From the NCBI RefSeq assembly GCF_019059575.1, contig NW_024881586.1, positions 620,001 through 684,000 on the forward strand: a stretch of 64,000 nt of DNA, in the 5' to 3' direction. A program made the translations under genes and the position numbers. Source of the stretch: Amphibalanus amphitrite. Taxonomy: Eukaryota; Arthropoda; Thecostraca; Balanomorpha; Balanidae. Under the pieces are notes generated by a model, which did no database searches, had not been told where the DNA came from, and saw only the letters and a list, made by a program, of their open reading frames with translations. Position 1 is the first letter of the stretch; every line of letters starts with the position of its first letter. Of the stretch, positions 1 through 10,546 are shown in pieces.

Positions 1-1882
1 AACCATGAAGTTAAAGAGCCACGAACTTGGTTTCTTCCACGGACGTTAGATCTGGATGAGCTCTACATTTTGCGCATACTTTGGAATTCGTGGGTTTTTA
101 TTTTCGCGACGTTATGCGGTTCCCCGTCATTTAAACCAGATATTAACCATGAAGTTAAAGAGCCACGAACTTGGATTATTCCACGGACGTTAGATCTGGA
201 TGAGCTCTACATTTTGCACATACTTTGGAATTCGTGGTTTTTTATTTTCGCGACGTTATGCGGTTCCCCGTTATTTAAACCAGATATTAACCATGAAGTT
301 AAAGAGCCACGAACTTGGATTATCACACGGACGTTAGATCTGGATGAGCTCTACATTTTGCACATACTTTGGAATTCGTGGGTTTTTATTTTCGCGACGT
401 TATGCGGTTCCCCGTCATTTAAACCGGATTTTAACCATGAAGTTAAAGAGCCACGAGCTTGGATTCTTCCACGGACGTTAGATCTCGATGAGCTCTACAT
501 TTCGCACATACTTTGGAATTCGTGGGTTTTTATTTTCGCGACGTTATGCGGTTCCCCGTCATTTAAACCGGATTTTAACCATGAAATTAAAGAGCCACGA
601 GCTTGGATTCTGCCACGGACGTTAGATCTGGATGAGCTCTACATTTTGCACATACTTTGGAATTCGTGGTTTTTTATTTTCGCGACGTTATGCGGTTCCC
701 CGTTATTTAAACCAGATATTAACCATGAAGTTAAAGAGCCACGAACTTGGATTATCACACGGACGTTAGATCTGGATGAGCTCTACATTTTGCACATACT
801 TTGGAATTCGTGGGTTTTTATTTTCGCGACGTTATGCGGTTCCCCGTCATTTAAACCGGATTTTAACCATGAAGTTAAAGAGCCACGAGCTTGGATTCTT
901 CCACGGACGTTAGATCTCGATGAGCTCTACATTTCGCACATACTTTGGAATTCGTGGGTTTTTATTTTCGCGACGTTATGCGGTTCCCCGTCATTTAAAC
1001 CGGATTTTAACCATGAAATTAAAGAGCCACGAGCTTGGATTCTGCCACGGACGTTAGATCTGGATGAGCTCTACATTTTGCACATACTTTGGAATCCGTG
1101 GGTTTTTATTTTCGCGACGTTATGCGGTTCCCCGTCATTTAAACCGGATTTTAACCATGAAGGCGATGAGCCACGAGCTTGGATTCTTCCACGGACGTTA
1201 GATCTGGATGAGCTCTACATTTTGCATATACTTTGGAATTCGTGGGTTTTTATTTTCGCGACGTTATGCGGTTCCCCGTCATTTAAACCAGATATTAACC
1301 ATGAAGTTAAAGAGCCACGAACTTGGATTCTTCCACGGACGTTAGATCTCGATGAGCTCTACATTTTGCACATACTTTGGAATTCGTGGGTTTTTATTTT
1401 CGCGACGTTATGCGGTTCCCCGTCATTTAAACCAGATATTAACCATGAAGTTAAAGAGCCACGAGCTTGGATTCTGCCACGGACGTTAGATCTGGATGAG
1501 CTCTACATTTTGCACATACTTTGGAATTCGTGGGTTTTTATTTTCGCGACGTTATGCGGTTCCCCGTCATTTAAACCGGATTTTAACCATGAAGTTAAAG
1601 AGCCACGAGCTTGGATTCTTCCACGGACGTTAGATCTCGATGAGCTCTACATTTTGCACATACTTTTGAATTCGTGGGTTTTTATTTTCGCGACGTTATG
1701 CGGTTCCCCGTCATTTAAACCGGATTTTAACCATGAAGTTAAAGAGCCACGAGCTTAGATTCTTCCACGGACGTTAGATCTGGATGAGCTCTACATTTTG
1801 CGTATACTTTGGAATTCGTGGGTTTTTATTTTCGCGACGTTATGCGGTTCCCCGTCATTTAAACCGGATTTTAACCATGAAG
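1..1882 (+). repeat. 144-bp satellite array, about 13 units, with 432-bp higher-order repeat
   Basis: The phrase AACCATGAAG recurs at 1, 145, 289 and so on to 1729 and 1873, giving a strict 144-bp period. Because 144 is divisible by three, one frame stays open from 70 to 1758 and would encode a 48-residue repeat, until a TGG codon becomes TAG at 1756-1758. A three-unit block (about 238-669) is repeated almost exactly at about 670-1101, shown by the shared variants TTATTTAAACC and ATTATCACACGG, so there is a 432-bp higher-order unit. The array runs off the left edge and ends where homology stops near 1882. It is most simply a tandem satellite; the open frame is probably a by-product of period and base composition. 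Confidence 0.93.
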
Positions 1883-2620
1883 ATCAGCTCAAAAGTTAAA
1901 ATAAATGTCATATTCGTGTTCAGCATGGTCAACTTAACCCATGCCATGAATCTGAAGTGATTTGGAATTCGTCGCTGAATACGTATACGTATACGTCGCT
2001 AAGTTCACGGACATACGTCACATCTGGGCCACAACTGGGGCGAGGTCCATGACCATCGGTCCCAGAAACTTGGTAGGAGCGTTGATAATTGGTTCTGACT
2101 ACTGAAGCAAAGGCAAGTGAATCAGTGACAACCGACAATCCTTTCGTGAGTTCTGATTGAACTGGATCGATCCGTCCTGGCTTCCTGAGCAAGGAAGTCG
2201 ATCAGACCTATAGGTAAGTTGGATAATAGTGATTTATTTTGTGTTGTTGTGTCACTGAAATGTGTTGATGCTTTGTAATGCCCAGAGGCCGTTTTAGTTT
2301 CTAACACTCTAGCCTCATTTTCAATTTTTTAGGCCTTCAAAGGTGATGAGAAGACGTAAAAATATGGTACCTACTGTTTCAAGATGACTTGTAAAAAAAA
2401 AATCGTGACAGCTAGACATCGCGTAGGTGACAGCTTTTGAGTTTTATTCACCTCTGTTGACCATGATTGGACGAGACGTGGAGGGGAAACCCGGCAGATC
2501 CCCGACGTTTGCGCTGTGACACTGAGCGGAAATGGCCATTGGGATGGGTTCCGTGAGGCCGAGGGTGAGCTCATTCGATAGCTTCGATTTGTGAATGCGT
2601 GAAATTCAATGAAGATGTAG
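1883..2620. other. Unassigned spacer right of the satellite
   Basis: I see no gene here. Short open frames on the minus strand have no recognisable motif. A short TACGTATACGTATACG stretch lies near 1980. Confidence 0.5.
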
Positions 2621-2960
2621 ATCGAGCCGTCACATGTGTTCAGCTCAACGATACGGATGGACTGATATGAAATATGACCCTTTCCGGTCAGATCATGACC
2701 TTGAACTAAGGTCAACTTTTAAAAATGACCTTTTAAGGTCAGCTTATAGCTCATTCGACGCGTCTCGACGAGAGGAACATGATGCTGGCAAGCGTAATCT
2801 CGTGGCTCTCTTGAGTCAAGTTATTAAAAAAACATTTTTTTTTTCGTAAAAACGGATAATTTTTAGTTTATACCCTCTAGAGGCTAAAACCGTTGACCTG
2901 AGGTCAAATCTGAGACCAATGCTCAGAAAGGTCTGTGAATAATGTATGAATGTCTAAGAA
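2621..2960 (+). repeat. Fragment of the AGGTCA-rich TTAA-element family
   Basis: The stretch matches the middle of the complete element at 43363-44569: GGACTGATATG, then a cluster of TGACC/GGTCA half-sites, then the CGACGCGTCTCGACGAGAGG block, then TTGACCTGAGGTCAAATC. Both termini are missing, so it is a truncated, older copy in the forward orientation. Confidence 0.6.
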
Positions 2961-3273
2961 TTAGCTGATCTGCCGACCCGAGCCAAACATCTGAGCCGAG
3001 CGTCTGTTGACGGACGGAGCGGACCGCGCTCCCGGATGCAGACGGGCTAACTCGCAATAGTGCTGATAGCGAGGGGGCTGGTCTGTGTCACTGACCACTT
3101 CCAGTCGTATCAACACGAACAGGCGCGTCATGGGCACTGTAAAGGAGAGCACTCCCGACTGAGGGGACAGTCTGCCACCCAGCGCCGTCCAGGGTGGTGC
3201 CGTGGTGGGTAGAACCGCTCATCGCCAGCTGCAGGAAGCATCTGGAACGCAGGCTGTGAGAGCCAAACAGAAG

Positions 3274-5972
3274 ATGAGACTGCCTCCCCTCCTGATAATT
3301 GCCGCCACGCTCGGTAAGCCTCTAGCAGTGAGAGCTTGATAGGAGTTCGACTATCATACCATTACATATATGGCCTGACGTCTCGGAAAATTCGGCTTAC
3401 CTATACCTACAAAAGCTGATTTCTTACCTTACTCGCGAAGATGTGCACTCTACGCGTAAAGAAGGTCGTAAGATGCCTTCAAGACTGCGCCTTTCCCAGA
3501 CAGTGACTTTGACTGAATGCCACACTGTCACAGCAATGGCCCGGTTAAAAAACGATGAGAACGACCCCGTGACGATCATCGCGACCATCGTGACGACGAT
3601 CGCGACCCCGTGATAGATATATCTAGCAGTGACCCTGATTGACCCCATGACACAGGCAGTGACCCTGATTGACCCTATGACACAGGCAGTGACCCTGATT
3701 GACCCTATGACACAGGCAGTGACCCTGATTGACCCCATGACACAGGCAGTGACCCTGATTGACCCCATGACACAGGCAGTGACCGTGACCCCGCGTTTAA
3801 GCAATAAACGTGACTCCGTGACAAATCAGTGACTTTGACCTGTGGTATGGGAGTGACCTTGACCCGTGACGTGGCAGTAACCGTCACACCTAACAAATCA
3901 ATGACTTTGACCGCATGTCAAATCAGGGACTTTGAATCGTGACACAGCTGTGACATTGATCCCGTGACCTTGTCAGTGACCGTGACCCCGTGACATACCA
4001 TAGGTCGCACAGTGAAATAATTCAACCGTGTTTCCTGATTGCTAGTGACCTATTCGGTCACTGAGGGCTTGACCCAGTGACCCATCAGTGACCTGCGACC
4101 CGTGTCACAGGCGGAGCATGGGCTGGCGCCTGTGGCGAGCAGGAGCACGGCCGGCTTCCGCCTCTGCTGGTCACCTCTGCCGAGACGCCCACGGTTTACG
4201 CCTGGCCTGAGCAGAAGGTCGAGCTCCACTGCCGGCCGTCCCAGGCCGGCGGCTGTCGGTGGCTGAAGGACTCCAGAGAGCTGGGCACCGAGTGTCGTCT
4301 GAGCACCACTGAGCGGGGCACGATACGGTGTGTTCGCGGAGAGGAGACGTGCGGCGCGATCACACTGAAAAACCCGAAAAATCAGCAGGTCGAACACACC
4401 CACGTCTCTGATTACGACCGCCGTCGTTACTACTACAGACGCCAAAATCAATATTGGGACTACAATGGAGAGACTCGATGGAACCGCAAGCCCTCGACGT
4501 TCCTATGCTCGCGGTCGGGCACCATCATTCTCAAAAGCAAGGCGTGTGATGGTACCAGACACTGTGGCAAAGGTGAAGACGAATGGCACTGCTCGCCGCC
4601 CTGTGGACCACCATTTGTGAGCGAGCACACCAGGCTCTCCGATCCAAAGGAGGAGTATCCGGACGGCAGTCATGCCACTTACACCTGCGAGAGCGGCTTC
4701 AATCTGGCCGAGTCTCTGAGCGGGCTGCGAAGGACGTGCCGCGCCGGCCGGTGGGACGGGGTCGCGCCCGTCTGCCGGCGCAATGTCGCCCTGGGACAGC
4801 TCATCACCGTCACTGGCTTGCCGATGACGGACTGCAAAACCGCCGTGGATGGCTCGCTGGACACCTGGTGCATGCTGGCACCCAGCGACGGCCCCCAGGC
4901 GCTGACTGTCCACCTGGAGGATAACGCGACTGTAGATAGGGTGCTGGTGCGTGCCCTTGGTACACGCTACACCGTGGCGCTGCAGCCGGTAAACCAGACC
5001 GATGGTGAGGTGGAGTGTTCGTGTCGGGACCTGAACAGCGGCAAGATAACGCCAACAGTCTCCGGAGTGCGAGTCTGCGTCTGCCCCGAGCCAGCGTCGA
5101 ACGTCGAGCGGCTCCAGGTGCGGGTGTCGGCCGAGAAGGGCGCCTTCCTGGCGCTCTCAGTGGCAGACATCGTAGTACTGGAGAGGTCCGACGATGATGA
5201 AGGGGGCGAATGTGCACTTCTTGGTCAACCAGCGCACGGACGTTACGAGCCAGCACAGACGGGCACTGTCAAACTCTCGTGCGACCCAGGCTACAGCCCG
5301 TCCTGTTCCGACCCTGTCCGGTGCTACGACCTACAGAGCGGTACCGCCCGCCTTAGTTGCTTGGCCGCAAAATGTCCGTCCCCGCCCGCCATCCCCAACA
5401 CCAAGACCGGCCCGAAGGACGGCACCGGCTGGCGCTCTGTGGTCGAGTATAGCTGCTCCACCGGTTACACCCTGTACCCGTCCGAACAGAACACTACCTC
5501 GACATGCGGCTCGGACAGCCTCTGGTCGCTCGGACACGTCTCCTGTGTCTCCGAGACCGATATCCGCGTGGTGGCCATGCGGCTGGGCGAGCAGCACGAG
5601 CGCAGCATGGCCGCACTGCGCGCCGAGCTGGAGACCCTGCTGATGGGCCAGCGCCAGCTGCTGGCTGACCAGAACAGCACCCAGCAGCGGCTGAGCAAGC
5701 TGGAGCGCGAGGTGGCGCTGCTGGCACTGGCCGAGGGAGCGTACCTGCCCGCTCAGGAGAGAGATCCGACGGAGGACGCTACCGAGCCCGCTCCCGAGGA
5801 GGAGGGTGTGACACAGACTCCAGAGACAGTCACAGACCGCGCCATGGTCACCAGGCCCGAGCAGGAGCCGGCCGGCGCCGCGGACTCCGAGGAGCTTAGA
5901 GAAGGAGCAACTGAGACGACCCCCCGGCAGTCGCCAGCCATGGAGCTGATCCGTCAGATCAGCTCCAGCTGA
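3274..5972 (+). CDS. Secreted LDLa/sushi-domain protein with C-terminal coiled coil (two exons)
   Basis: Exon 1 is 3274-3313 (ATG, 13 codons plus one base, donor GTAAGC) and exon 2 is 4111-5972 (acceptor GTGTCACAG); the phases join in frame for a 633-residue protein. The N-terminus (MRLPPLLIIAATLG...) is a signal peptide. Exon 2 then shows a Cys-rich start, an LDL-receptor class A-like module (about 146-174, ACDG...HC..GEDEWHC), a first sushi/CCP domain (178-235), a fucolectin or F5/8-type galactose-binding-like region (about 236-380, NVALGQ...DGS), two more CCP domains (381-434 and 435-492), a heptad-rich coiled coil (about 498-555) and an acidic Ser/Thr-rich tail. Domain content suggests an extracellular recognition or adhesion protein, perhaps immune or complement-like; the exact role is unknown. 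Intron 1 is 797 bp and full of TGACC repeats. Confidence 0.85.
3626..3785 (+). repeat. 30-bp minisatellite in intron 1 of the sushi gene
   Basis: About five near-identical 30-bp units of the form CAGTGACCCTGATTGACCCC followed by ATGACACAGG. Looser GTGACC-type repeats continue to about 4110 and fill most of the intron. Each unit ends in an AG, so the array also offers many weak acceptor-like sites before the true acceptor at 4109-4110. Confidence 0.9.
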
Positions 5973-5984
5973 AGCTGAATCTCC

Positions 5985-6265
5985 AAACACTCGCATCCTT
6001 CTCTGAGCCGGGAACAGCTGTTCCGGGCGGGACGGAAACCAACACCAATCTCGGGTAAGCCCCCTTCGGAGCAGGCTGTGGGGTGACCGTCTGAGTGGCT
6101 GGATGGCCTGTCCCTACTCCCTAGGAACTGACTCAGCCGAGACGGCGTACGATAGACGCCCATGCCCGCCCCCTCATATCTAACAAATCTCTCATCTCTA
6201 ATCCCGTGGCCCAAAAATGGTCTCGCTAGGGCGAAAGGCCATGACCCATAAAAACAACAGTGGAT
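5985..6265 (+). repeat. SINE-like interspersed repeat, copy 1
   Basis: This stretch just after the sushi stop codon shares ordered blocks with 29981-30304: a GGCCTGTCC block, CTCAGCC, CCCGCC, then a block of the form CCCKGAAATGGTCTSG followed by GAAAGG and a short A-rich end. The blocks are diverged but collinear. It probably forms part of the 3' UTR of the sushi transcript. I could not assign a family or a tRNA-derived head. Confidence 0.5.
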
Positions 6266-6592
6266 GACGACGACTAGTGCGCCTATTCTATCCAACCAAG
6301 CGTGGACAAAATGTCGAGTCCACGTGAAGTCCTCCAGCATAGTCTGCGCCAGTGGCAGTGACAGTCGAAAGACATGTTTGCCAGTGGTCAGTGGTTACTA
6401 GTTTTTAAGGGAATTAAACATACGACCAGTCTTCTAGCCGCCCGCCATGCAGTGGACGAGTTAAAGCCATATAATGTTCGTCGGCCACCCGAGTGCCAAC
6501 TGTGCCGACCTGCCTATACCGTGTAAAGTTCAGGACATGTGCGAGGCGACGAATTTTGTCGCGTCACGACTTACGACCCTCTTGTCATAGCC

Positions 6593-6598
6593 AATAAA
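6593..6598 (+). terminator. Possible polyadenylation signal of the sushi gene
   Basis: An AATAAA hexamer about 620 bases after the stop codon, beyond the SINE-like repeat. It is the first exact hexamer I noticed downstream on this strand; usage is not shown. Confidence 0.3.
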
Positions 6599-6768
6599 TA
6601 TCGTCACCGTTGTTGTCCGTTGTTGTTGTTTTGACACTTTAGATAAGTATTTTTGCATTATTAGGAAATTGGAGCGATCCGATGCCATTACGAGCAGACG
6701 GTGGAATGTCACCTACAGCCTGGACCTGGACTCACAAGAAAACGTTGAGTGATACAATCGTTATACAA

Positions 6769-7917
6769 TTAACCTTCGCCCCAGTGGGGGGGGGGGGGGG
6801 GGGGCGCGTACCGCCGCGCCGCTTGGGGTAGCTTTTGGTACATCAATTTTGGACAATGTGTGAGATTTTTGACCCCAGGTCATGTCAGGTCAGGTCACCA
6901 GGTCAAGTTAACTGACCAAGCCTAAAAAAAAGTTTGCAATCATGTCCAGCCTGCAGTGTTTGTCAGAAAGGTTTTAAACTTGGCGGATTGTATGCTGTTA
7001 TGGGCGCCTACAATTTGTATATCTCGGATTTTTTATATCCGTGACCTAAGGTCAGGTCAGTGGCGTGACCTTTTCATTACAAGTCAATGGAGAAAAATGA
7101 AAATGCCTCTAGATCCGTGTGTACGCATAGGAACAGTCCAAATATTTCAGAATCACAATGATTTAGTTCACTCGTGATGACCAAGGTGTCATTTTTGCTG
7201 ATAGCCTCTAGGAAGGTCATCCGAGGTCATTTGAGGCTACAAACAGTTTTGTACCAATAACTCGCGATTGGAAAGAGATAGAACGCTGGGGATGGTCTCA
7301 TTGTGTTTGTCTTGTTGAGACGCATCGACTGATATGCAACATGACCTTTTCCGGTCAGGTCATGACCTTGACCTGAGGTCAAATTTTCAAGTTGACCTTT
7401 CGAGGTCAAATTATAGTTCATTCGACGCGTCTCGGCGAGGGGAACACGATGCTAGCAATAGAAATGTCGTGGCTTTTTGTAGTCGAAACTTATTGTCGAA
7501 AAACACTTTTCGTAAAAACAGCTATTTTTCGAGTTTTTGCCCTCTGGAGGCTGAACTGTTGACCTGAGGTCAATATTGATAATGGCCTTTTCAAAAGAAG
7601 AGTTCAAAAGCTATCGATTGCTGTTCCATGCGTTTTTCTAGCTACCATAGTTCCTGAGATAGCGGCATGTTTTCTGAAAAATATAATGAAAATTGGCAAA
7701 TTTTGACCTTTGATGACCTCTGGTGACCCCAATATTGCTCTAAGGTGAAAAATGACCGAAATACTTTCAAACGTACGCATTGAGAGCTATCGACTGCTTT
7801 TTACCGCGTCTTTCTAGCCCTCTTAGTTTTTGAGTTAGAGGTGGGTGGTAACATATGCCCCCCCCCCCTCCCCACTAGGGCGAAGTTGGCTGAGACCGCC
7901 ACTGGGGCGCGGGTTAA
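6769..7917 (+). mobile_element. TTAA-flanked AGGTCA-rich non-autonomous element (G)
   Basis: It begins TTAACCTTCGCCCCAGTGGG and ends with the inverted form CCACTGGGGCGCGGGTTAA, so the ends are inverted repeats inside TTAA. A G-run follows the left end and a C-run precedes the right end. The interior has many AGGTCA/TGACCT half-sites, for example around 7353-7415. No coding capacity. It is 1149 bp and belongs to the CCYTCGCC subgroup. Confidence 0.75.
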
Positions 7918-8269
7918 GCATAGGTACCCAACATGCGTAGGTTTTAGGAGTCGAACGGAAATACTACGACACATGTAGGTGATGGAAATGAAGTAAATCA
8001 CAATGCCTCCCTCAAATGATGGATGACGGCCAACGGAGCCATAAAATTTCGACTAGGATTTTCGGAGAAAACAACTAAAAATGCAAAAAAAAATAACATC
8101 GCTCCTTAGGTTCATACAGACAAACAGCAAGGTCCACTCGGAACCCGCTCTTGAAGCTGATTTTGGTAATGTGAACTCATGAGGGTTTAGACAGTAAGAA
8201 TGATCAAAGCTCTTTCACATTGACAGCTATGAAATTAATGTTCCTTTTACATTATTATTTAGATATCAC
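7918..8269. other. Unassigned spacer
   Basis: This lies between a mobile element and the 3' end of the minus-strand POMK gene. I see no gene; part of it is probably POMK 3' UTR. Confidence 0.4.
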
Positions 8270-8412
8270 AATGTGTCAAAAAGCAGGCACCATCATAGTG
8301 TCGGTGACACATATTCTGACTCGCTAAATCCGTCAATGTGTCAAAAAGCAGGCACCATCATAGTATCCGTGACACCATAGACGGTGACACATATTCTGAC
8401 TCGCTAAATCCG
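8270..8412 (+). repeat. Tandem duplication overlapping the POMK stop codon
   Basis: A 65-bp block starting AATGTGTCAAAAAGCAGGCA at 8270 is repeated at 8335. The second copy carries an extra segment of about 18 bp. Both end in CACATATTCTGACTCGCTAA. The last residues of POMK and its stop are encoded, on the minus strand, inside the copy nearer the gene. Confidence 0.85.
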
Positions 8413-9422
8413 TGGACAACACGATCATACTCTTCCACCACTTCCGCGGCTGATGGACGCAGCCGCGCAGGGACAGAGCGACATCTCTTGTGTATCCCGT
8501 GAAGTTCAAGTTTCAAATACTCGCCATCAGGCGCCGCCGACAGAAAATGATCACACACTGCAGCCAGCTTCCAAACGTCAGTCTTCTCGTCGTAGCCGGG
8601 CGGCTCACGCCCGTCGCGCCACCTCTGTTCTGGGGCAGCAAACTCTCCTTCGATGGGACGCCGTCCGCAGCGCACGGGCCCGGCGCTAGCGTCGGGCAGT
8701 GCGTCCAGATCAGCGACCACCAGCCAGTCATCAGCGGTCAGCAGCCACTGCTGCAGCGTCTTCTGGAGGTCATTCGAGTCACACATGACACGTCGGCCCG
8801 CTGGCGAGTTATGCAGGAACGCCAGAGCTTCCGCGTAGCTGCGACACAGGCGCAGTGCTAGGCGGGCGGCCGTCGCGCCGCCGGCTGTCCTCACCAGGTC
8901 TGCGGCCGCGCTGGCGTCACCTCGCCGGTGAAATTCAGTCACAATCACATCCCCGCAGAAGCCGACCAGCTGTACCACGTGCTCCGAGGGACTGAGCGAG
9001 CGCAGCATCTGCAGGCCGTGGTGGAAGTCTGCTCGCAGGGAGGGTTCGGCCAGTGCCGCCAGAGCCACCTGGTGACCCCGCCACAGGCCGCGGTACACGC
9101 TCTTAGTGCTGCCCTGGCCGACCTGCTCTAGGATCTCGACCTCGGCCAGCTCGGGACAGCCGAGCAGCGGTGTACAGGCTGACATTCCCGGCAGGCGAAA
9201 CTCTCCGCTGCCGCAAGGAGACGGGTTCTGGCTGCGCCACCACGGCACAGCTACAGCGGCAGCGGCAGCGGCCACGGCTACGGCTACGGCCAGCCACGGC
9301 AGTCGACAGCGTACTGCAGCGCTCCCCACCGAGCCACGGTCCCCGGCGGCGGGCGAGCACGAGCCGTTAGCCTCGCACACATCCTCAATTCCGGTAGAAC
9401 CAACACTGCCGTCCAAAGGCAA
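8358..9422 (-). CDS. POMK: Protein O-mannose kinase homologue (POMK/SGK196), start uncertain
   Basis: The 354-residue frame matches POMK throughout. It has an Ala/Val-rich membrane segment (about 44-60), a Cys-containing lumenal stretch (GEFRLPGMSACTPL), a degenerate glycine loop (VGQGSTKSVYRG), HGLQMLRSL, the family's catalytic-loop signature RVMCDSNDLQKTL, DLDALP in place of DFG, and FVAPEQ-like FAAPEQRW with YDEKTDVWK. In animals the enzyme phosphorylates the 6-position of O-mannose on the core M3 glycan of alpha-dystroglycan in the ER. The frame opens after a stop at 9444-9446 and has no ATG before the membrane segment (9420-9422 is TTG), so a 5' exon or an unusual start is missing. The final residues lie in a duplicated block. 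It follows SRR1-like on the same strand with no AATAAA between. Confidence 0.9.
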   Translation of the reverse strand: MPLDGSVGSTGIEDVCEANGSCSPAAGDRGSVGSAAVRCRLPWLAVAVAVAAAAAAVAVPWWRSQNPSPCGSGEFRLPGMSACTPLLGCPELAEVEILEQVGQGSTKSVYRGLWRGHQVALAALAEPSLRADFHHGLQMLRSLSPSEHVVQLVGFCGDVIVTEFHRRGDASAAADLVRTAGGATAARLALRLCRSYAEALAFLHNSPAGRRVMCDSNDLQKTLQQWLLTADDWLVVADLDALPDASAGPVRCGRRPIEGEFAAPEQRWRDGREPPGYDEKTDVWKLAAVCDHFLSAAPDGEYLKLELHGIHKRCRSVPARLRPSAAEVVEEYDRVVHGFSESEYVSPSMVSRIL

Positions 9423-9489
9423 AACCGCATATGTCGGGTCAGGTCATGACCCGACATATGCGTTTTTGCCTTTGGACGGCAGAACACTG
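9402..9489. repeat. Fold-back palindrome with 7-bp flanking duplication
   Basis: Arms 9406-9441 and 9447-9482 are inverted copies of 36 bp with about one mismatch around a 5-bp spacer. AACACTG occurs at 9402-9408 and again at 9483-9489, as expected for a target-site duplication around a 74-bp fold-back insertion. It lies between the SRR1-like stop codon and the body of POMK. Confidence 0.85.
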
Positions 9490-9495
9490 GCGATG

Positions 9496-10524
9496 CTAGC
9501 TGTGGTTACGCGACTTTTTCCGTCGCCTCCTGCGCGGCTTTCCCCTGCCGTCATCGCTCGAGTCCCCCTCCTGTGGCGGGACGAACGCCTCCTGTGGCGC
9601 CTCGTCCCAAAAGTACGCGGGCAGCGCGCGCAACACTCCCGCCTCGAACCACTGCACGGCTGTGTCGTTGAAGGCGGGAAGCAGATCGGCCTCGGCAATC
9701 CGTTCGGAGCGTTCCGTGACGTGCGGTGCGGCGCGCTCCACGAACGACACGAGTCGCAGCTGGCTGGAAGGCAGCCGGAGCGCGATTGACGCCAAGCTGT
9801 TACCGACCAGCAGCAGGCGGGGAAGCAGGTCCGGGTGCCAGTTGGCCCGCAGCAGGTTGTCGTAGTGGGCGTTCTCACAGTGCGGCATGTAGAGAACGGC
9901 CGGCGCGCTCAGCCGCCGCGCGCACTGCTCGTCCGTCTCCAGCACGTGCAGACGCAGCTCGCGCAGCAGCTGCTTCTCCTCGGGCCAGAAGACGGGGTCG
10001 AACACCTCGACTGACGGCGCGGAGAGGTGCTCGCGCAGCTGGAGCAGCAGTGCCAGCTGCCGCTGCGGCGCCGGGCTGCTCGCCGCGTGGCCCAGCCCGT
10101 AGCAGACGATGTGCGGGCGCGGAGCGTCGCCTCCAGACGGCCGCCGCTGCCGACTCAGACCCTCGTCCACAGCCGAGAGGAAACTGGCTAGGTACTGGGA
10201 CGAGGCCAGGCGCTCCTGCAGCCGCTCCACCTTTCTGCAGGGCGAAGGAGAGAAATGGAGTGATTAGAATGGCTGACTCTGACCTGTCAGGTTTTTATTC
10301 ATGCAATAACATGCACACAATAAAACGCTGCACAATACTGAACAGCATGCTTCAATGCCTGTGGTCCATGTGATTTATGCTCACTGTATTATTGCTGCAA
10401 GATCAATAGACTCTGGCTTCAGATCTACAGGTGGAGCAATGCCTTTTGCAGCCAGTGAAGCAGCAGCACTACTTGAATTCTTGTGTCGAACAAGAATGAA
10501 GCCATCCTTGTCAACTTGTGGCAT
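9496..10524 (-). CDS. SRRD: SRR1-like protein (SRRD homologue), two coding exons
   Basis: Coding exon 1 is 10524-10385 (ATG at 10524-10522, MPQVDKDGFILVRHKN...) with donor CA|GTGAGC; exon 2 is 10234-9496 with acceptor CCCTGCAG. The split codon (CA + A) joins in frame to give about 292 residues. Exon 2 has the SRR1 core: YGLGHAASSPAPQRQLALLL, VFDPVFWPEE, an ALYNNLL-type motif (YMPHCENAHYDNLLRANW), LLLVGNSLASI and FNDTAVQWF. The family is named for Arabidopsis SRR1, linked to clock and light responses; the animal proteins are implicated in haem and clock regulation, but biochemistry is unclear. The C-terminus is basic (RRRRRKKSR), perhaps a nuclear signal. A probable 5' UTR acceptor (TTCTTTTCAG) lies just upstream of exon 1. 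Its stop is only about 70 bases from the POMK frame. Confidence 0.87.
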
Positions 10525-10546
10525 CTCTAGCTGAATATATCAGTAT

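Noticed and set aside
70-1758. 562-codon open frame as a real repetitive protein
   Set aside because: It is fully explained by a satellite of period 144 with no stops in one frame; no start context, flanking exon or known domain.
3626-3785. CRISPR array
   Set aside because: The 30-bp units are contiguous with no unique spacers, and they sit in a eukaryotic intron.
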